Shown here: positions 33,220 to 44,910 of the stretch, one piece after another
Numbering within the stretch: position 1 is the stretch's first letter
Layout of the letters: each line of letters begins with the position of its first letter
Source: Artocarpus heterophyllus
Lineage: Eukaryota; Streptophyta; Magnoliopsida; Rosales; Moraceae
DNA: 64,000 bases
Reading direction: 5' to 3'
Assembly (NCBI GenBank): GCA_025403435.1
Contig: CM046352.1
Span: 408,893-472,892 of the forward strand
Program-made: the position numbers and the translations under genes
The notes under the pieces: generated by a model
The model's input: only the letters and a program-made list of their open reading frames with translations
What the model was told of the DNA's origin: nothing
The model's database searches: none

Positions 33220-36200
33220 CTAATGTGATGACCTCGCCGATGAAGATTTGCCCAAAGAGACGGTAGCCAGAGAAGAAGCCCAAACCTGGGCATTCCTCGT
33301 GCCTTCAAGCAGACTCCTCGTCTTGCATTGTCTTAGCTTTGTCCAAAAACCTCTCACATCTATCATGTGGCTCACACGCCCCATTATCTGGCTCGTCTCT
33401 CCAAATATCCCCAAGTTTCGATGGGGAAGATAGGAGACCCAGAAGGCTTTTAGGCGTGATAACACCCTCGGGAATATGGATACAAGTACCCTCAAGCAGA
33501 GGAACAATAAAGAGAACACCAAGTAGGGTTCCCTCTTCAAGATCAATTTCAAAGCCGAACCATTCATCGAATAGGTTGTAGATTCTACCACACTTTCTGA
33601 GCTGATTGGTCGATCCTCGTCACGATATTGCGCTGGTTCAAGTCCTGAAACCCACACATGGAAAATTTAATCATCTACTGCACGTCAGAAGCTAACCTTA
33701 TCTGGGAATATGAGATGCACGTAGATCAAGACTTTAGTCATTTGCAGTTTTTGCTTTACAGATTTGGTTAGGGGGGCGACAATTGTTGAACAAATAAAAT
33801 GCAAAAATGACATGGTTAGCAGCACAAAAAAAATTACTCGATAGCATCAATCAGAATAAGACATGAGCATTGCAGATATTTAACATCTTTGTCTCACAAA
33901 AGAATGAACAAATAAATAAAATAGTAACAAAAAGTCTACAGGAGAATCTTACCCGTGGTTTCCTCATAAAATTGGACGAGGGAGGGAAGATCTTTTGGAC
34001 CATGATATCGCACTCTTGATGTCTGGTTCACAATTAATATTGATGGCAAGCTACGGATTCCGTATCTTGAAAACACACTGCAACAAACACAAAGCAAGAG
34101 AAGTAGGCATTACAACAATGCTGCAACTTTAAACAAGTAAAGAAAAAAAAAAAAAATCTATCATGCCTATAATTTAGATACTAGATCATGTCAATTTTCA
34201 GCCCTTATCTTCGTGGTTTTATTAAGTAGGTCAATTTGCTAGAATGGAAGTTACATAATGGCAATGAGAATGGAGTATCATGCTTTTCTTTCGTTCATTT
34301 GTTTATTTAAAAAATTACCAACACATAACATCGAGCAAAGGTCCAAGGTGAAGGTAGAAAAGTTGAATACTTGAATTACATAAGAAAAACATTTTCCTAC
34401 AAGTTCCTAACATATCACAAAAGGTAGTTTAAGGAATCAATGTATGTAAAAGGAAAAAAAAAAAAAAATGAAAGAAAGCACAACAAAATTTTCATGATTA
34501 TTCTTCAAAACTAGTGTTTAACCTCTACTCTCCCTACTTGCTTATCTTTAAACCAAAAGCACAATTGATTATTATTTTGCCAAGAAATCATCACAAAATA
34601 GGAAGCAGGTCAAGTTAATATCTTCACACCTTGGCATAGCAGAAGATCGCTCGATTGCCAAATGTTCTACTTGAGGAAACATGGAGCTCAGGGCTTCAAA
34701 TTTTGGATATGTCTTGCTCGAGAATGGACACCAAGAAGCATAAAATAGGACAGCTGTATATCCAGTTCTCTGCTTAGATGCCAGAGTTTTATCAAGGAAC
34801 CTTCCAGTAACCTGGAGAAAAAAAATACATATATCATATTAATAACTAAAAACAATCTTTTTTTTATTATTTACGAATTTGAGAAACATGGATTCTTGAT
34901 ACGCTTTGGATGTGTAGAATCCAAAGCAATCCAGAATTAAAATTAAGGGAGCATCATAATTTTATACATATAAACATAGACAAACTTATGTACATCTATA
35001 TCATCACACTTTTTTTCATAGATACGCATTGATATTGAGAGAGAAAGAGGCGTCAGTAACAGTGTAAATCAATATCTGAAAGGCAAATATAAATGATTTT
35101 CCATAGACAGCACTGCTAAGTGCTAGTGCTAAACCTGCCTATTCCTTTGACAGACGCAAAATTTCCCCCCTCAACACAGTGATCCTATTTTAAGCTTGCA
35201 AAAGCAACTTCTACGACTCTGTTTCAAATGCTAATCAGGAAATGAAACCTGAAAAACTTTATCTGTTTCGTGGGACGTTCAAGAAAAGAAAGAGAGATAA
35301 TTGGAAACCACATCTCCATCCAAGTTCTGGACTTCAACATAATACTCTGATACTACTCGGTAGGTCAATGAATACAGAAAGAAGTTGAATTAAAACATAG
35401 AGGATATATATACATATAGTACATCCAAATAAAAGGCCGAGAGGAACATGTTCATTGTGTTGTTCTTCAACTAAAATATATTGTTGCTAATTAAGGAATT
35501 TTGAATGATATGTGAACCCTTTGAATTAGTAAGTCCAACTGAATTTATCTTTCCTATGAACGTATGATATAAAACACAGCAATTATTAATACTTAAGCCG
35601 TCAATATTTTACTTCTGTATGGAATATAGTAGGATATATGGAAATATTGCACTATTAAAAAATGAAAAGTACCCTGAATAAGATACTTCACCAGAAAAGA
35701 GAAGACTAATTGAATAATAAGAAAATCACAGACAACCCTCCACCTATAAAGAAATAAGAAGAAAACTTAATGCTACATTCCAGATCCAATGGCATGACAA
35801 AGAAGGGGTACACATAAGCCTAGTTAAAAAGCCAACAAATGAAAAAACATCTTGACATGAATCTTCCCCTTCCATCAATAAAACCAAAAAGAAGATAAAA
35901 ATAGACGCCTCCAAGAAAATCTATCCATCCTACTCTCACCAAAAACCATGAATTTCTCCGTCAATGAAGAAGAGCATAATTGAAGGGTCACCAAGAAAGC
36001 GAAATTCACAAATCAAACAAAACCATAATACTTATTGGATAATTTTATGATACAATCTTTATTATTGTAGTCGTCCCAACATTTCCCTAAATAAAGTAGT
36101 AAAATATTTTCCTTTTATCTGTCCTTGGAGATCTTCTTGGAGTGGATCCTATTATAAATGGTCCATGACTACAAATAAAGGATCAAACTTGACTAATTCA

Positions 36201-37984
36201 GTTGCATATCCCATCAGCACCAGACACAAAAAGAAACATGTAACAAAGAATGCCCCCAGCATACACGTATCGACTAAGCACCCATCATTTCGCGCTCCTT
36301 TTTCTTTAATAAACCATGCAGTCTAAGTTGTAAAAACAATAGAAAAAATATGCAACACCGATATAGAACTGCAATGCATATAAAGTAGAGAAGAATACAA
36401 AGTCCAAGTCGTAAATGAATGTTAACAAAAAAAAAAAGGATGGCACAAGAAAATCCGTACTAAGAAAACTCCAAAGAAGTTCCCATGAGGAGAAAAAAAA
36501 AGATAAACAGATGTTTACGAGATGTAAGAACCAGGAACTGAAGTTAACAAACTGTTCACTAGCATCCAGTGGAACATTAAGTATGAAGAACATTGTTTCT
36601 TCATGGGGAAAAAAAAAACCCAACCCCAAGGTAAAAACAAAAGGATTATGCATGTAGCATTATAAGAGAGAGAGCGAGAGGACAAAGAGGAAATAGGTTT
36701 CTAATCTGCAAAAATCCTCAATATCCAAGACTCTGAAAATTAATAAAATAAAAGCTCTTCATTGACGTAACAATACAAGTTCTAATCCGACGAATTAACA
36801 TCAAACAAACAAGGGAATTCCTCAAATCAACAATAAAATTATCCCTCAAAATTAACAAGATAAACTTCCATTTCATACATAAGGAAAGCTAAGACAATTA
36901 TAAGTTGTCAATTATTTAAGACCACATGATCTCCATCGGTCCTCTTGGATCCCAAAGAATTCAAAACAATTAAGTCAATCTAAGATAATAAGGCAAATAA
37001 CATAAAGATGAAGGAATACATATACCTGAGTCCTAAACAACCGCACATCTCATGATCCATTAAGCAGTTCCTAACTCTAAGTAACATGCCAGAGAAGATA
37101 CATTCCTGACCCCACATATGTTGTTTTGCTTTTCAGAACGGTATGAATGGAACTTGTACAAATGGTTGCACACTAATACACAAAATCCAACATTGAAAAT
37201 CCACCTAAAAAACCCTTCCTTGATCCTTCTCTGACCTTTCATGAAATGGCACCAAACCACCATAACCAACACGCTCAAGAATTCCGACACGCACAACCAA
37301 AATGACATCAAACCATTTTCCTCTCCTCCATCTCTCTCTACTCTCTCCCTCTGTCATTATACAACCTTTAGGCTTAGGAAGGAAAAGTGGAAGAATTAGC
37401 GGGTGGATTTTAAGACTTGTAGTTGTTTGGTAGGAGGGGTTAGACTTAGATTAGGGAATGGGATTCAAAATCCTCCACACGTCTTGAACTTTGATCCTTC
37501 TAGAGTCAGAATGATTGAAGCTAATGCTCCATACCCAAAAGCAAAAAGAAAAGAAATCCCTTTTCCCCTCAATTTATCTAACCTAGGTTATATACTTTTT
37601 CTTTCCTATCTACTTTGCCTCCTATCAAGCACATATGTACTCTAATTCTCCAATTCTCTCACTACTGTGGCATCCCAATAAAAGCTCAAAATTATATATA
37701 TATAACAGGAAAAATCAACAGTCAAACCAGATTCCAATCAACAAAAGAACCATCTGGTTCAGGTTAAAAATGACTGATTTGGCAGAAATGGAAGAACCCT
37801 AAGTCGGGAAACGCACCTGGAGAGGGGAATTGGGGGAGATCGAGAGAGGGCATCGAGATTGGAGGCCATGGAGGAAGGAAGAATTCAAGTCGTCGTCCAA
37901 ACTGCAGACAGCCGAAGACGAAACAGATTGGACCGAAGAAGAAGACAAGACCGCCATACAAAGGAATAAGAAGAAGACAGCCAT
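33220..37984 (-). CDS. APRL: 5'-adenylylsulfate reductase-like (APRL) thioredoxin-fold protein, 299 aa, four exons
   Basis: Exons on the minus strand: 37984-37817, 34811-34630, 34077-33953 and 33644-33220; all GT-AG, phases agree, total 900 nt. The N terminus MAVFFLFLCMAVLSSSS is a signal peptide, so the protein enters the secretory pathway. Exons 2 and 3 encode a thioredoxin-like domain: VLFYASWCPFSSKTYPKFEA (about residues 78-97), then FSRYGIRSLPSILIVNQ with the cis-Pro, then YHGPKDLPSLVQFYEE. The active site is Trp-Cys-Pro-Phe-Ser, so only one of the two thioredoxin cysteines is present, as in APRL proteins. Exon 4 adds a hydrophobic segment (YLVFSLLFLCLRVLVSIFP, about residues 186-204), probably membrane-spanning. 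Despite the name, these lack the APS reductase catalytic domain. Length and layout fit APRL4/6-type proteins. Function is poorly known. Confidence 0.88.
34812..37816 (-). other. 3.0 kb first intron of the APRL gene
   Basis: AT-rich intron with A runs. It holds one recognisable repeat at its 5' end (about 37365-37660). Nothing else in it looks coding on either strand; the ORFs seen are low-complexity. Confidence 0.7.
37390..37660. mobile_element. Dispersed non-coding repeat, second copy of the 21.74 kb family
   Basis: GTAGTTGTTTGGTAGGAGGGG, then GGGATTCAAAATCCTCCACACG and a CCATACC block align by eye with the element at 21738-22023 in the same order and orientation. No ORF. It sits in the first APRL intron, about 160 bp from exon 1. 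Confidence 0.45.
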
Positions 37985-38420
37985 GGATGACGAAGAAGAA
38001 GAAGAAGAAGAGGGGTACACAGAGAGAATACACAGGATCACGAGGGGCAAAACCGGAACGAGAAAAATTAAAGAAAAAAAAAGTGTATAATCACAAATAA
38101 ACCCAATAAAAGGGAAAAGGTAGGACAATTTTTGTTGTTGAGAAGAAGAAATCAAATGGGGTTGTGGAAAAAAGCTTGAATCTTTGGAAATATGTTTGGA
38201 TTGGGGTTGGTGGGTTGGTGTTGGATTTTGGATATTTTTTGGGTTTTTGTGGTTCGGTCGTTGGTAAAGAAAGAAAGACGACCGATTTTGCCGTTTCCCT
38301 CCCTCTCTCTCTCTCTCTCTCTCTGTTTCCTTCTTCGGTTGTTCTTCTCTTTTCTGTTTTTTCTTTTGAGTAATTTGCACAATTAACCCTAGATTTTCGA
38401 TGGTTTGACGACTTAGACCA
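37985..38420 (-). promoter_or_regulatory. 5' UTR and core promoter region of the APRL gene
   Basis: GAA-type repeat just before the start codon (37990-38015) and a CT microsatellite at 38299-38323 (GA on the gene strand). No clear TATA box is placed. Confidence 0.35.
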
Positions 38421-38565
38421 TGATCCCTTAATTTTTCTTATTTAGCACCTTATGGCAGGGACTTAGGCTCCAAACGAAGTATGAGGGACAGGGAGTAGGA
38501 AATATGAAGAGATTTAGAGAGATAGAGAGTAGGAAGGATAAAAATGATTGTAGTAATTTTTTATG

Positions 38566-38838
38566 TTATTTGGTAGGAAGGAGGGAGAGTTGAGAGGATA
38601 GATAATAGTTATTTAAGAAAATACTATATAATACATTTATACTATTTGTTAATTATTTATGTAAAAGGTAAAATAGTATTTTTAAAACTTACAGTGAGGA
38701 ATTAATTGGATTCTTAAGTTCATGGAAATATCCAATTTGGTAGGCCATAGGGTCACTACATCCTTCCACCTCTCCTCTCCCTCCAACCAAACAAAGGATT
38801 TGACACCTACTTCTATCTCTCCCTCTCCTACCAAACAT
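38566..38838. mobile_element. MITE, about 275 bp, upstream of the APRL gene
   Basis: The left end TATTTGGTAGGAAGGAGGGAG pairs with the right end read on the minus strand, TGTTTGGTAGGAGAGGGAG. Non-coding AT-rich interior. Confidence 0.5.
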
Positions 38839-40447
38839 AGTGTTAATGTTCATTGATTAATAGCATATTTGGTAACATAGTTCAATTCGAGGATGAGAGA
38901 AAACATTATATCAAAGTTGGTTTGAACAAATTTTTTTATTTATATTAATTTATGTTCCCAAAAGAGCTCTAACATTTTCTTTTTAGCGACAATCATCAAT
39001 TAAAATTTGTTAGTTGTTGTTGATTGGAGTGCGATCGTTTCAAATTTAAAGTCCTAATTATGAAAATTAAAACTTGAGATGCAACTTGCAAAAAATGAAA
39101 AATTCAAAATACATTTGCAGATGGCTCAAACAAAAAGACCGCAAATACAAGTTCTATCAAATATGTGCTTGAAACTTTTTAATTGTATGAAGCATTCTTT
39201 TATGAAGAGCGGAAAGAATAAAAATCCAAAAACTCTTATTATGGTTATAATGTCAAAATATTAAGTCGGCTCATTGATCTAAATGATCATGGCCTTTGAA
39301 TCTTCTATTACCTATTTTTTAGGGAATTTCATAAATACTATATTTTAAGATTTACTTTTTATAAATGTTGCACATGTTTATTTATGACACAACTTGTATG
39401 TAATATGAATAATAGTGTTGTGTGAACTTTTTCAAGTGTGACATAAATAAACACAACTTTTAAAAGTGTAGTATATAATGTAATTCTCTCTATTTTCTTT
39501 GTTGTTTTGCTATTTTTATTTGTGTGTGATAAGGCTTTACTATTGTTTTCTTTATTATTTAAAGGAATTCTCATGTTAAGATCCTATGAATCAATTAAAA
39601 CCTTAGAATCATACTAGAAGGAGGATGAGTCAACCTAAGTCCCCGCCCTGGGCGGAGGAGTTAACAAGAGTTAAGGACAAAGTTGGAGGCTTTAAAAATT
39701 TAAAAAGCAAAGTGAGAATGGCTCTAAAGTAGAATAGCCATTAGCGAAAATAATCCTTTTAAAAAAGATTAGTATGTAAAATAACTTTGTGTTAAGCTTT
39801 AAAAAAAAAAAGATTGAAGAGAGAAGGGTAGGCCTCCTTTTTATTGTTTTGATAACAAGTAAATTAGAATCTCATAGAAGATTAAAAATAGACGTGGCTC
39901 GATTACCATATCAAAACAAGAGGAATAAAAAGAGAAAATTTAAAAAACATTCTTTTAGTTTTAGTTAAATACAACATTTACTTCTATGTTTTTTGATAAT
40001 CTGAGAAGTATCTGCTATGTTTTTAAATTATACAAAAATTACCTTGTGTTTCCTAAAAAAGTAAAAAAAAAAGAAGATAAACTTAAAGTGGTCGAAGTTA
40101 TTGAAATACAAAAACAACTTTAATAAATACTATTTAATTTTTATTTGTCATTAATTATTTGATTTTTTTAGAAAAATAGATTTAAAAAGGAATAAAAACA
40201 AGAAAAAAAAAGGAGTTAACATGTTCAAATAACTGTAGAAAAAATCCAATAAGCTTGGCTAATTCAACAAGTCCAAATTTGACCAGCCATGTGTAGGCAT
40301 TGCAAGGGCATAGATTTTTTGTAGGGCTAGATCGATTTAACTTGTTGTTAAGTTTTAGAATTTTTTTTAAAAAATATCATCTATTTTATTGAATTTGATT
40401 TACTTTTTCTCTCTAAAATTAAGTTTTGAATTATGAATATGTAAAAT
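38839..40447. other. Intergenic AT-rich DNA
   Basis: Apart from the palindromic repeat at 39345-39480, there are only A/T runs and no supported ORF. Confidence 0.45.
39345..39480. mobile_element. Short palindromic MITE, copy 1
   Basis: CATGTTTATTTATGACACAACTT pairs with AAGTGTGACATAAATAAACACAA about 60 bp further on. A related copy is at 52985-53150 on the other side of the large gypsy element. Non-coding. Confidence 0.5.
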
Positions 40448-43427
40448 TGTAATGACTAGAAAAAAAAAAGGGTTTATTAATAAAACCTAATATTTAAGTG
40501 GGTTTAATTAATGAATTTACCCTTAAAATTGTAACTTTTGTAAAATTATGATAATATGTAAATAAGCAGTATTAATTGGGTATTACATTGTGAATGTGAT
40601 GTCATGATGGATATTTTTTTTTTATACAGATTTTATGAGTTAAATTACTCAAAAATTTGTAAATAATATCCATAAAGTGAATTTTGTATCACAATTAATC
40701 GCAAAATTGTGATACAAACGAATGAGTACTTAGAATACGAGTAAGACATAGAGTCCACTGAAACCCAACCTAGTGTAAAAGGAGGCCGACACAGTAAAAG
40801 TATACTGTTAAGTGAAAACGCAGATATGAAAAATGTTACGTTTGGCCTTCAAAAGTAGACTAAAGGCCAGTAAAATAGTTTACTCAGTCTAAGGTTACAA
40901 GTTGCACTGATTTGACCACGACAGTGTAGGAAAAATACTGAGTGGTGAAGAAATTATACAGTGTAGAATTTTTGGGCCACTAAGTGGACACCCAACAAAA
41001 TTCTATTGGGCCACCAAATCACAAAAAGTGGCCCAATCACAAATTGCCATCTTGCAAGCCCATTAATTGTTGATGAGTCACCATTAGTTGTGATAAGCAT
41101 GTAGTAATTTTGAATTAAGCCAAATTTTATCTCATTTCTTTCCCTCAACATCCGGCAGCCTTGGAGAGCCATTCAACAAAAAAATTTCCAAACTCAAAAT
41201 CTTGCACAAATTGACCCCAACCAAATTCAAGAAGCATAGGTTAAAGGATTTCTTCAAAATTGAGGTAAAACCTAAACTTTTTTTTAGTTTTCTTAAGGTT
41301 TTTATGGGTTAAGGAGGGATTTGATTTAAGGAGATTTTTACATGAAAAAAATGGTTAGGAAAGAGCTTCAAAGGAGTCCTTGGAAGGCTTGAAGCACAAA
41401 ATTCCTATTTGGGTAAGTTTTAAACCCTTAAACTTGAATTTTTGTAATTTTTGTTTGATCTTTATTATTTCTAAAGCATGTGATCTTTATAGGCAAAGTT
41501 TTGATTAATTCCCTGAGTATGTGACTTATAGTACGATGGTATAGTCAAAATTATGGGTTGTTGATGCAAAATGGTAGTTTATGCAAAAACAGTAGTTTTG
41601 TAATTTTAAGTTAAGTTTTGCAAAAATGGTGTTTTGGCATAGAAAAGGGTTGGACAAGGGGTGAATCTGTCTATGCAGTGGCTGGATGATAGTTTTAAAA
41701 TGGATTTTTACAAAAATACCCTAAGGGCTAAATTGAAAGAAAAAGCATTCCCTCGGCAGAGTTGAAAAATGCCCAAAAACACCCCAAAACAGTGAGAATT
41801 TGGGAAAAGTTAAAACATGAAAGTTGTAGATCTCGATGAAACTATTAGGTAACGCGGGCGGTTTGTCAAAAATCTCAACCGATTGTGAGATTTTAATTTT
41901 TCAAGAATTTCTTAAAAGTGGAAAAAAATGTTAAAATGGAAAAATGTCATTTTTGAAAATGATTTAAGATATGGTACTTTGAGTAAAAATGTTTCTTATG
42001 AAAAATGAAAATTTTGGTTTAAAGAGATAAATTTTAGGCCCGGGGGCAAAATTGTCAAAAATTTTCAGTTAGGGGGTAAACTGTAAAGTTTTACAAAAAT
42101 GGAGCGTAGATATGAAATAAGGAGATCCGAGCGATTAGGGTATTATTTTAAAATTAATACGTGACTATTTTCATTAAAATAACGAAATCGAGCTCGGATA
42201 GGTTAATAGACTCATGGATGGCAAAATCATCATTTTTGCCCGTATAACCCGAACCGTGTCAAATGTTTCAAAACAAGAAAAAGTATTGATAAGAAAGTTT
42301 TCCGCCCTTCGTTAGAAACGGTAGGGTAGAGTTAGATAGAAATAAGAAAAACCAGTAGTTTCTAGAGTTGTATATAGTTATGCAACTCAGTCCACTAATT
42401 AACGATCACGGTGTGTCGAAACATAGTGATTATTGGCTAATGACTTTGAAATTGGCCAACAGGATCCTAGAAGTTTAGGACGGAGCAAAATCGAGGTTGA
42501 ATTACCCGACGTGTGAATCAAGTAAGTACCCATCCCACTTACAGCATGGAATCTTAAGTATAGAGTATGACATAAGTATATGTATACATGTGTGTATAAC
42601 AAGGTGTATACCTATGTGTATATTATGATATGAGCATCTTTAAGTATGTTGGTGTATACTTGTGCATATACATATACATGTGTATATATTATATGGTATA
42701 CTGGTGTGTATGTTAACGTATACCTGTAAGTATAAAAGTATGTACTCATATATGCTATTTGGTACATGAATATTTGTGTATGGTGTATAACATGCATTTG
42801 TCACTGCATGCATGGTATGTTAACCATAATAATTGGGCTGGTAATTGTGTCACCAGAAGTTAAGAAAGGTGTCGTACCGACTCCTGATTCAAGAGGAGTT
42901 CAATGATATAGTATGGTCACGGTGTTACGTTGACCTAAGTGCGCAATGGTACGAACACTCGGGCCCTAGTTGAAGATAAGAAACAAAAATGATAAAGAAG
43001 GTTTATAAGAAAGCATAAATGGTTCATGCATGTTATTGAATGAGCATGTGGGTTATATGGGACTTACTGGGCGTAAGCTCATTAAGTATTTCATGCTGTA
43101 GGTATTCCTACTAGAAGGTCAGAACCAAGTCACTGATGAGCTGGCGGAGGGTGATGAGTAATGAGCAGAAAGGGGTATGGATGCCGCCACAGTTACGTTT
43201 CTGCTACTGTATATTTTAAACTTGTTTTCTTTGAACGTGCTATGTAAGAACTGAGCATATTTAGGTATATCAAAACCTCTTTTGAGAATATTTAGCAACA
43301 GTATTGGAAAAGAAAGTGTGTTATGTAAATATATGTTTCTGTTTACACCTAATGAGTTGCTAAACTTCACATGAAGGACTTGTCCCAAAAAAAAAAAAAT
43401 ATTCCTGAGTTTTACACCTATACGTAA

Positions 43428-43473
<46 letters not shown>

Positions 43474-43510
43474 GTCTTTCACAGCCTGGAAATAGAAGCG
43501 GGTTGTGACA
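40448..43510 (+). repeat. 5' LTR of the chromovirus, 3063 bp
   Basis: It starts TGTAATGACTAG and ends GGGTTGTGACA. A TA microsatellite at about 43431-43468 lies close to the 3' end. Small ORFs in it (for example 41172-40954 on the minus strand) recur in the other LTR and have no recognisable product. Confidence 0.95.
43431..43468. repeat. TA microsatellite in the 5' LTR
   Basis: About 18 TA units; the same repeat sits at the same place in the other LTR (52573-52610). Confidence 0.85.
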
Positions 43511-43512
43511 GT

Positions 43513-43526
43513 TGGTATCAGAGCGG
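43513..43526 (+). other. Primer-binding site (initiator tRNA-Met)
   Basis: TGGTATCAGAGCGG, two bases after the LTR end, complements the 3' end of plant initiator tRNA-Met. Confidence 0.9.
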
Positions 43527-43660
43527 AAATCCTGCCACCCTACTGCTGATTGCCGCATGCCTCACTGCCAGAGCTCAAGTAAGATAGTCTAATTTTAAAT
43601 GTAAGAATGTCAAGATTTTATTTAATATAGAATTAATACATATTGAGATAAATGTAGTAT

Positions 43661-44470
43661 ATGGCGGCACCTCATAATGAAAATAATGCGGAGGCGGACC
43701 GTAGGGCGAGCGTTGCTTTTCAGGACATGATGCCTCCTAGATACTACGGTAGTCGGCGACCTATGGTTTTAACTGAGTGGCTTCATGCCATGGAAGTGAT
43801 TTTTGTTTCGTGCCATACACCACAACACCTTAAGGTTTTGTTAGCTTCGGGGCGGTTGCAGGGAGAGGCACTCGCGTGGTGGTTGAGGATTGGTCCCGAA
43901 GAACAGCATATGGATTGGCCAGGCTTCAGGGAGCAAATTTTAGCCGAATTTGTACCCTTACCACCTGTTGAAGATGTACAAGTCCAAGTACTTCCAATGC
44001 TATGGGTAGATTGGCGGCGTCGACTTTATTTACGAGTAGAGCCAATATGGGGTAGGTATGTTGGGGAACCAGTAAGTCATTATATTTTGAGGTTTCGTCG
44101 AACTATGGCACCATTGATTCCACCAGGGTTGCCCTTGGGACGTATTTTTGATTTGATTTGGCGAGATCTGCCAGCGGAAATACAACAACATATCCAATAT
44201 CCTGGAAACTTTCCGAGCTTGGATGACTTTATTGCGGAAGTATTACACGCCGAACAAAACGTGGCCGTGCCTATAGAGGATCCCCCAGTGGAGATGGAAG
44301 AGGATGACGAAAATGAAGATGATGACAATGATGAGCTCGAGTTTAATCCAGTACCTCCCGAACCCATCATAGCGAGTGATGACGAATCTACTGATTCTAG
44401 CGAGGAGGAAGAGGAGGACCCCGAGGAGGATCCCGAAAATAGCGATATGTCAGGTGTAGAGTCAGACTAA
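43661..44470 (+). CDS. Additional gag-like ORF upstream of gag-pol, 269 aa
   Basis: An intact ORF starting MAAPHNENNAE. The body (residues about 25-195) has the layout of a Ty3/gypsy gag capsid domain: a start like VLTEWLHAMEVIF, then LKVLLASGRLQGEALAWWLR with the conserved Trp-Trp, then DWPGFREQILAEFVP. Later come HYILRFRRTMAPLIPPGLPL and IFDLIWRDLPAEIQQHIQ. The C terminus (about residues 205-269) is a very acidic tail of Glu, Asp and Ser instead of the basic region and zinc knuckle of ordinary gag. It ends 440 bp before the main gag-pol start and in the same strand, directly after the PBS leader. This is a second, diverged gag-like protein in one element. Whether it is a duplicate gag or a captured relative is inference; its role is unknown. 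Protein-level intactness suggests it is or was recently under selection. Confidence 0.8.
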   Translation: MAAPHNENNAEADRRASVAFQDMMPPRYYGSRRPMVLTEWLHAMEVIFVSCHTPQHLKVLLASGRLQGEALAWWLRIGPEEQHMDWPGFREQILAEFVPLPPVEDVQVQVLPMLWVDWRRRLYLRVEPIWGRYVGEPVSHYILRFRRTMAPLIPPGLPLGRIFDLIWRDLPAEIQQHIQYPGNFPSLDDFIAEVLHAEQNVAVPIEDPPVEMEEDDENEDDDNDELEFNPVPPEPIIASDDESTDSSEEEEEDPEEDPENSDMSGVESD

Positions 44471-44910
44471 AAAAAAAAAAAAAGAGCAGCCTATGAATGC
44501 TCATGTGTATTAAAATGTATATAGATGTATGATTAGTATAGTTTTGATCTTCTTGTCCTTGTATATGAGTGTATCTCCGGCAAGTGGTATCCTTCTCGGC
44601 GATAGTGTACATATTAGCCGGAAGAGATAACTGCTCCTGGAAATGATGTGAAATGTTTATGTTAAAAAGTGAAGACTGTATATATATTATTTCCTTATGT
44701 AATGTTTTGTTAATGAGAAATGGAAAAGAAAAGAAAGGAAAGAAGTTAATGAAATGTATGAGATGAGATATAAAGTTCATGTTGCTGTTCATGTTGGCAT
44801 GTATTCATATTATTTGATATATATGCATTTATTTACTGAATACTATTAAGTTAATAGTATATGCTGACGCAATAATGACACTGTGCGGTAGGCATATAAG
44901 ATTATTATCG
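44471..44910 (+). other. Spacer between the extra ORF and gag-pol
   Basis: 440 bp, AT-rich. It starts with a 14-A run right after the stop codon and has a purine-rich stretch GAAAAGAAAGGAAAGAAG at about 44726-44743. No ORF. How ribosomes reach the downstream start (splicing, reinitiation, internal entry) is not visible. Confidence 0.5.

Noticed and set aside
37830..38090. 86-codon Glu/Lys-rich plus ORF
   Set aside because: Antisense of APRL exon 1 and its GAA-type leader repeat.
40954..41172. 72-codon minus ORF, also at 50096-50314
   Set aside because: Identical because it lies in both LTRs of one young element; not evidence for selection.
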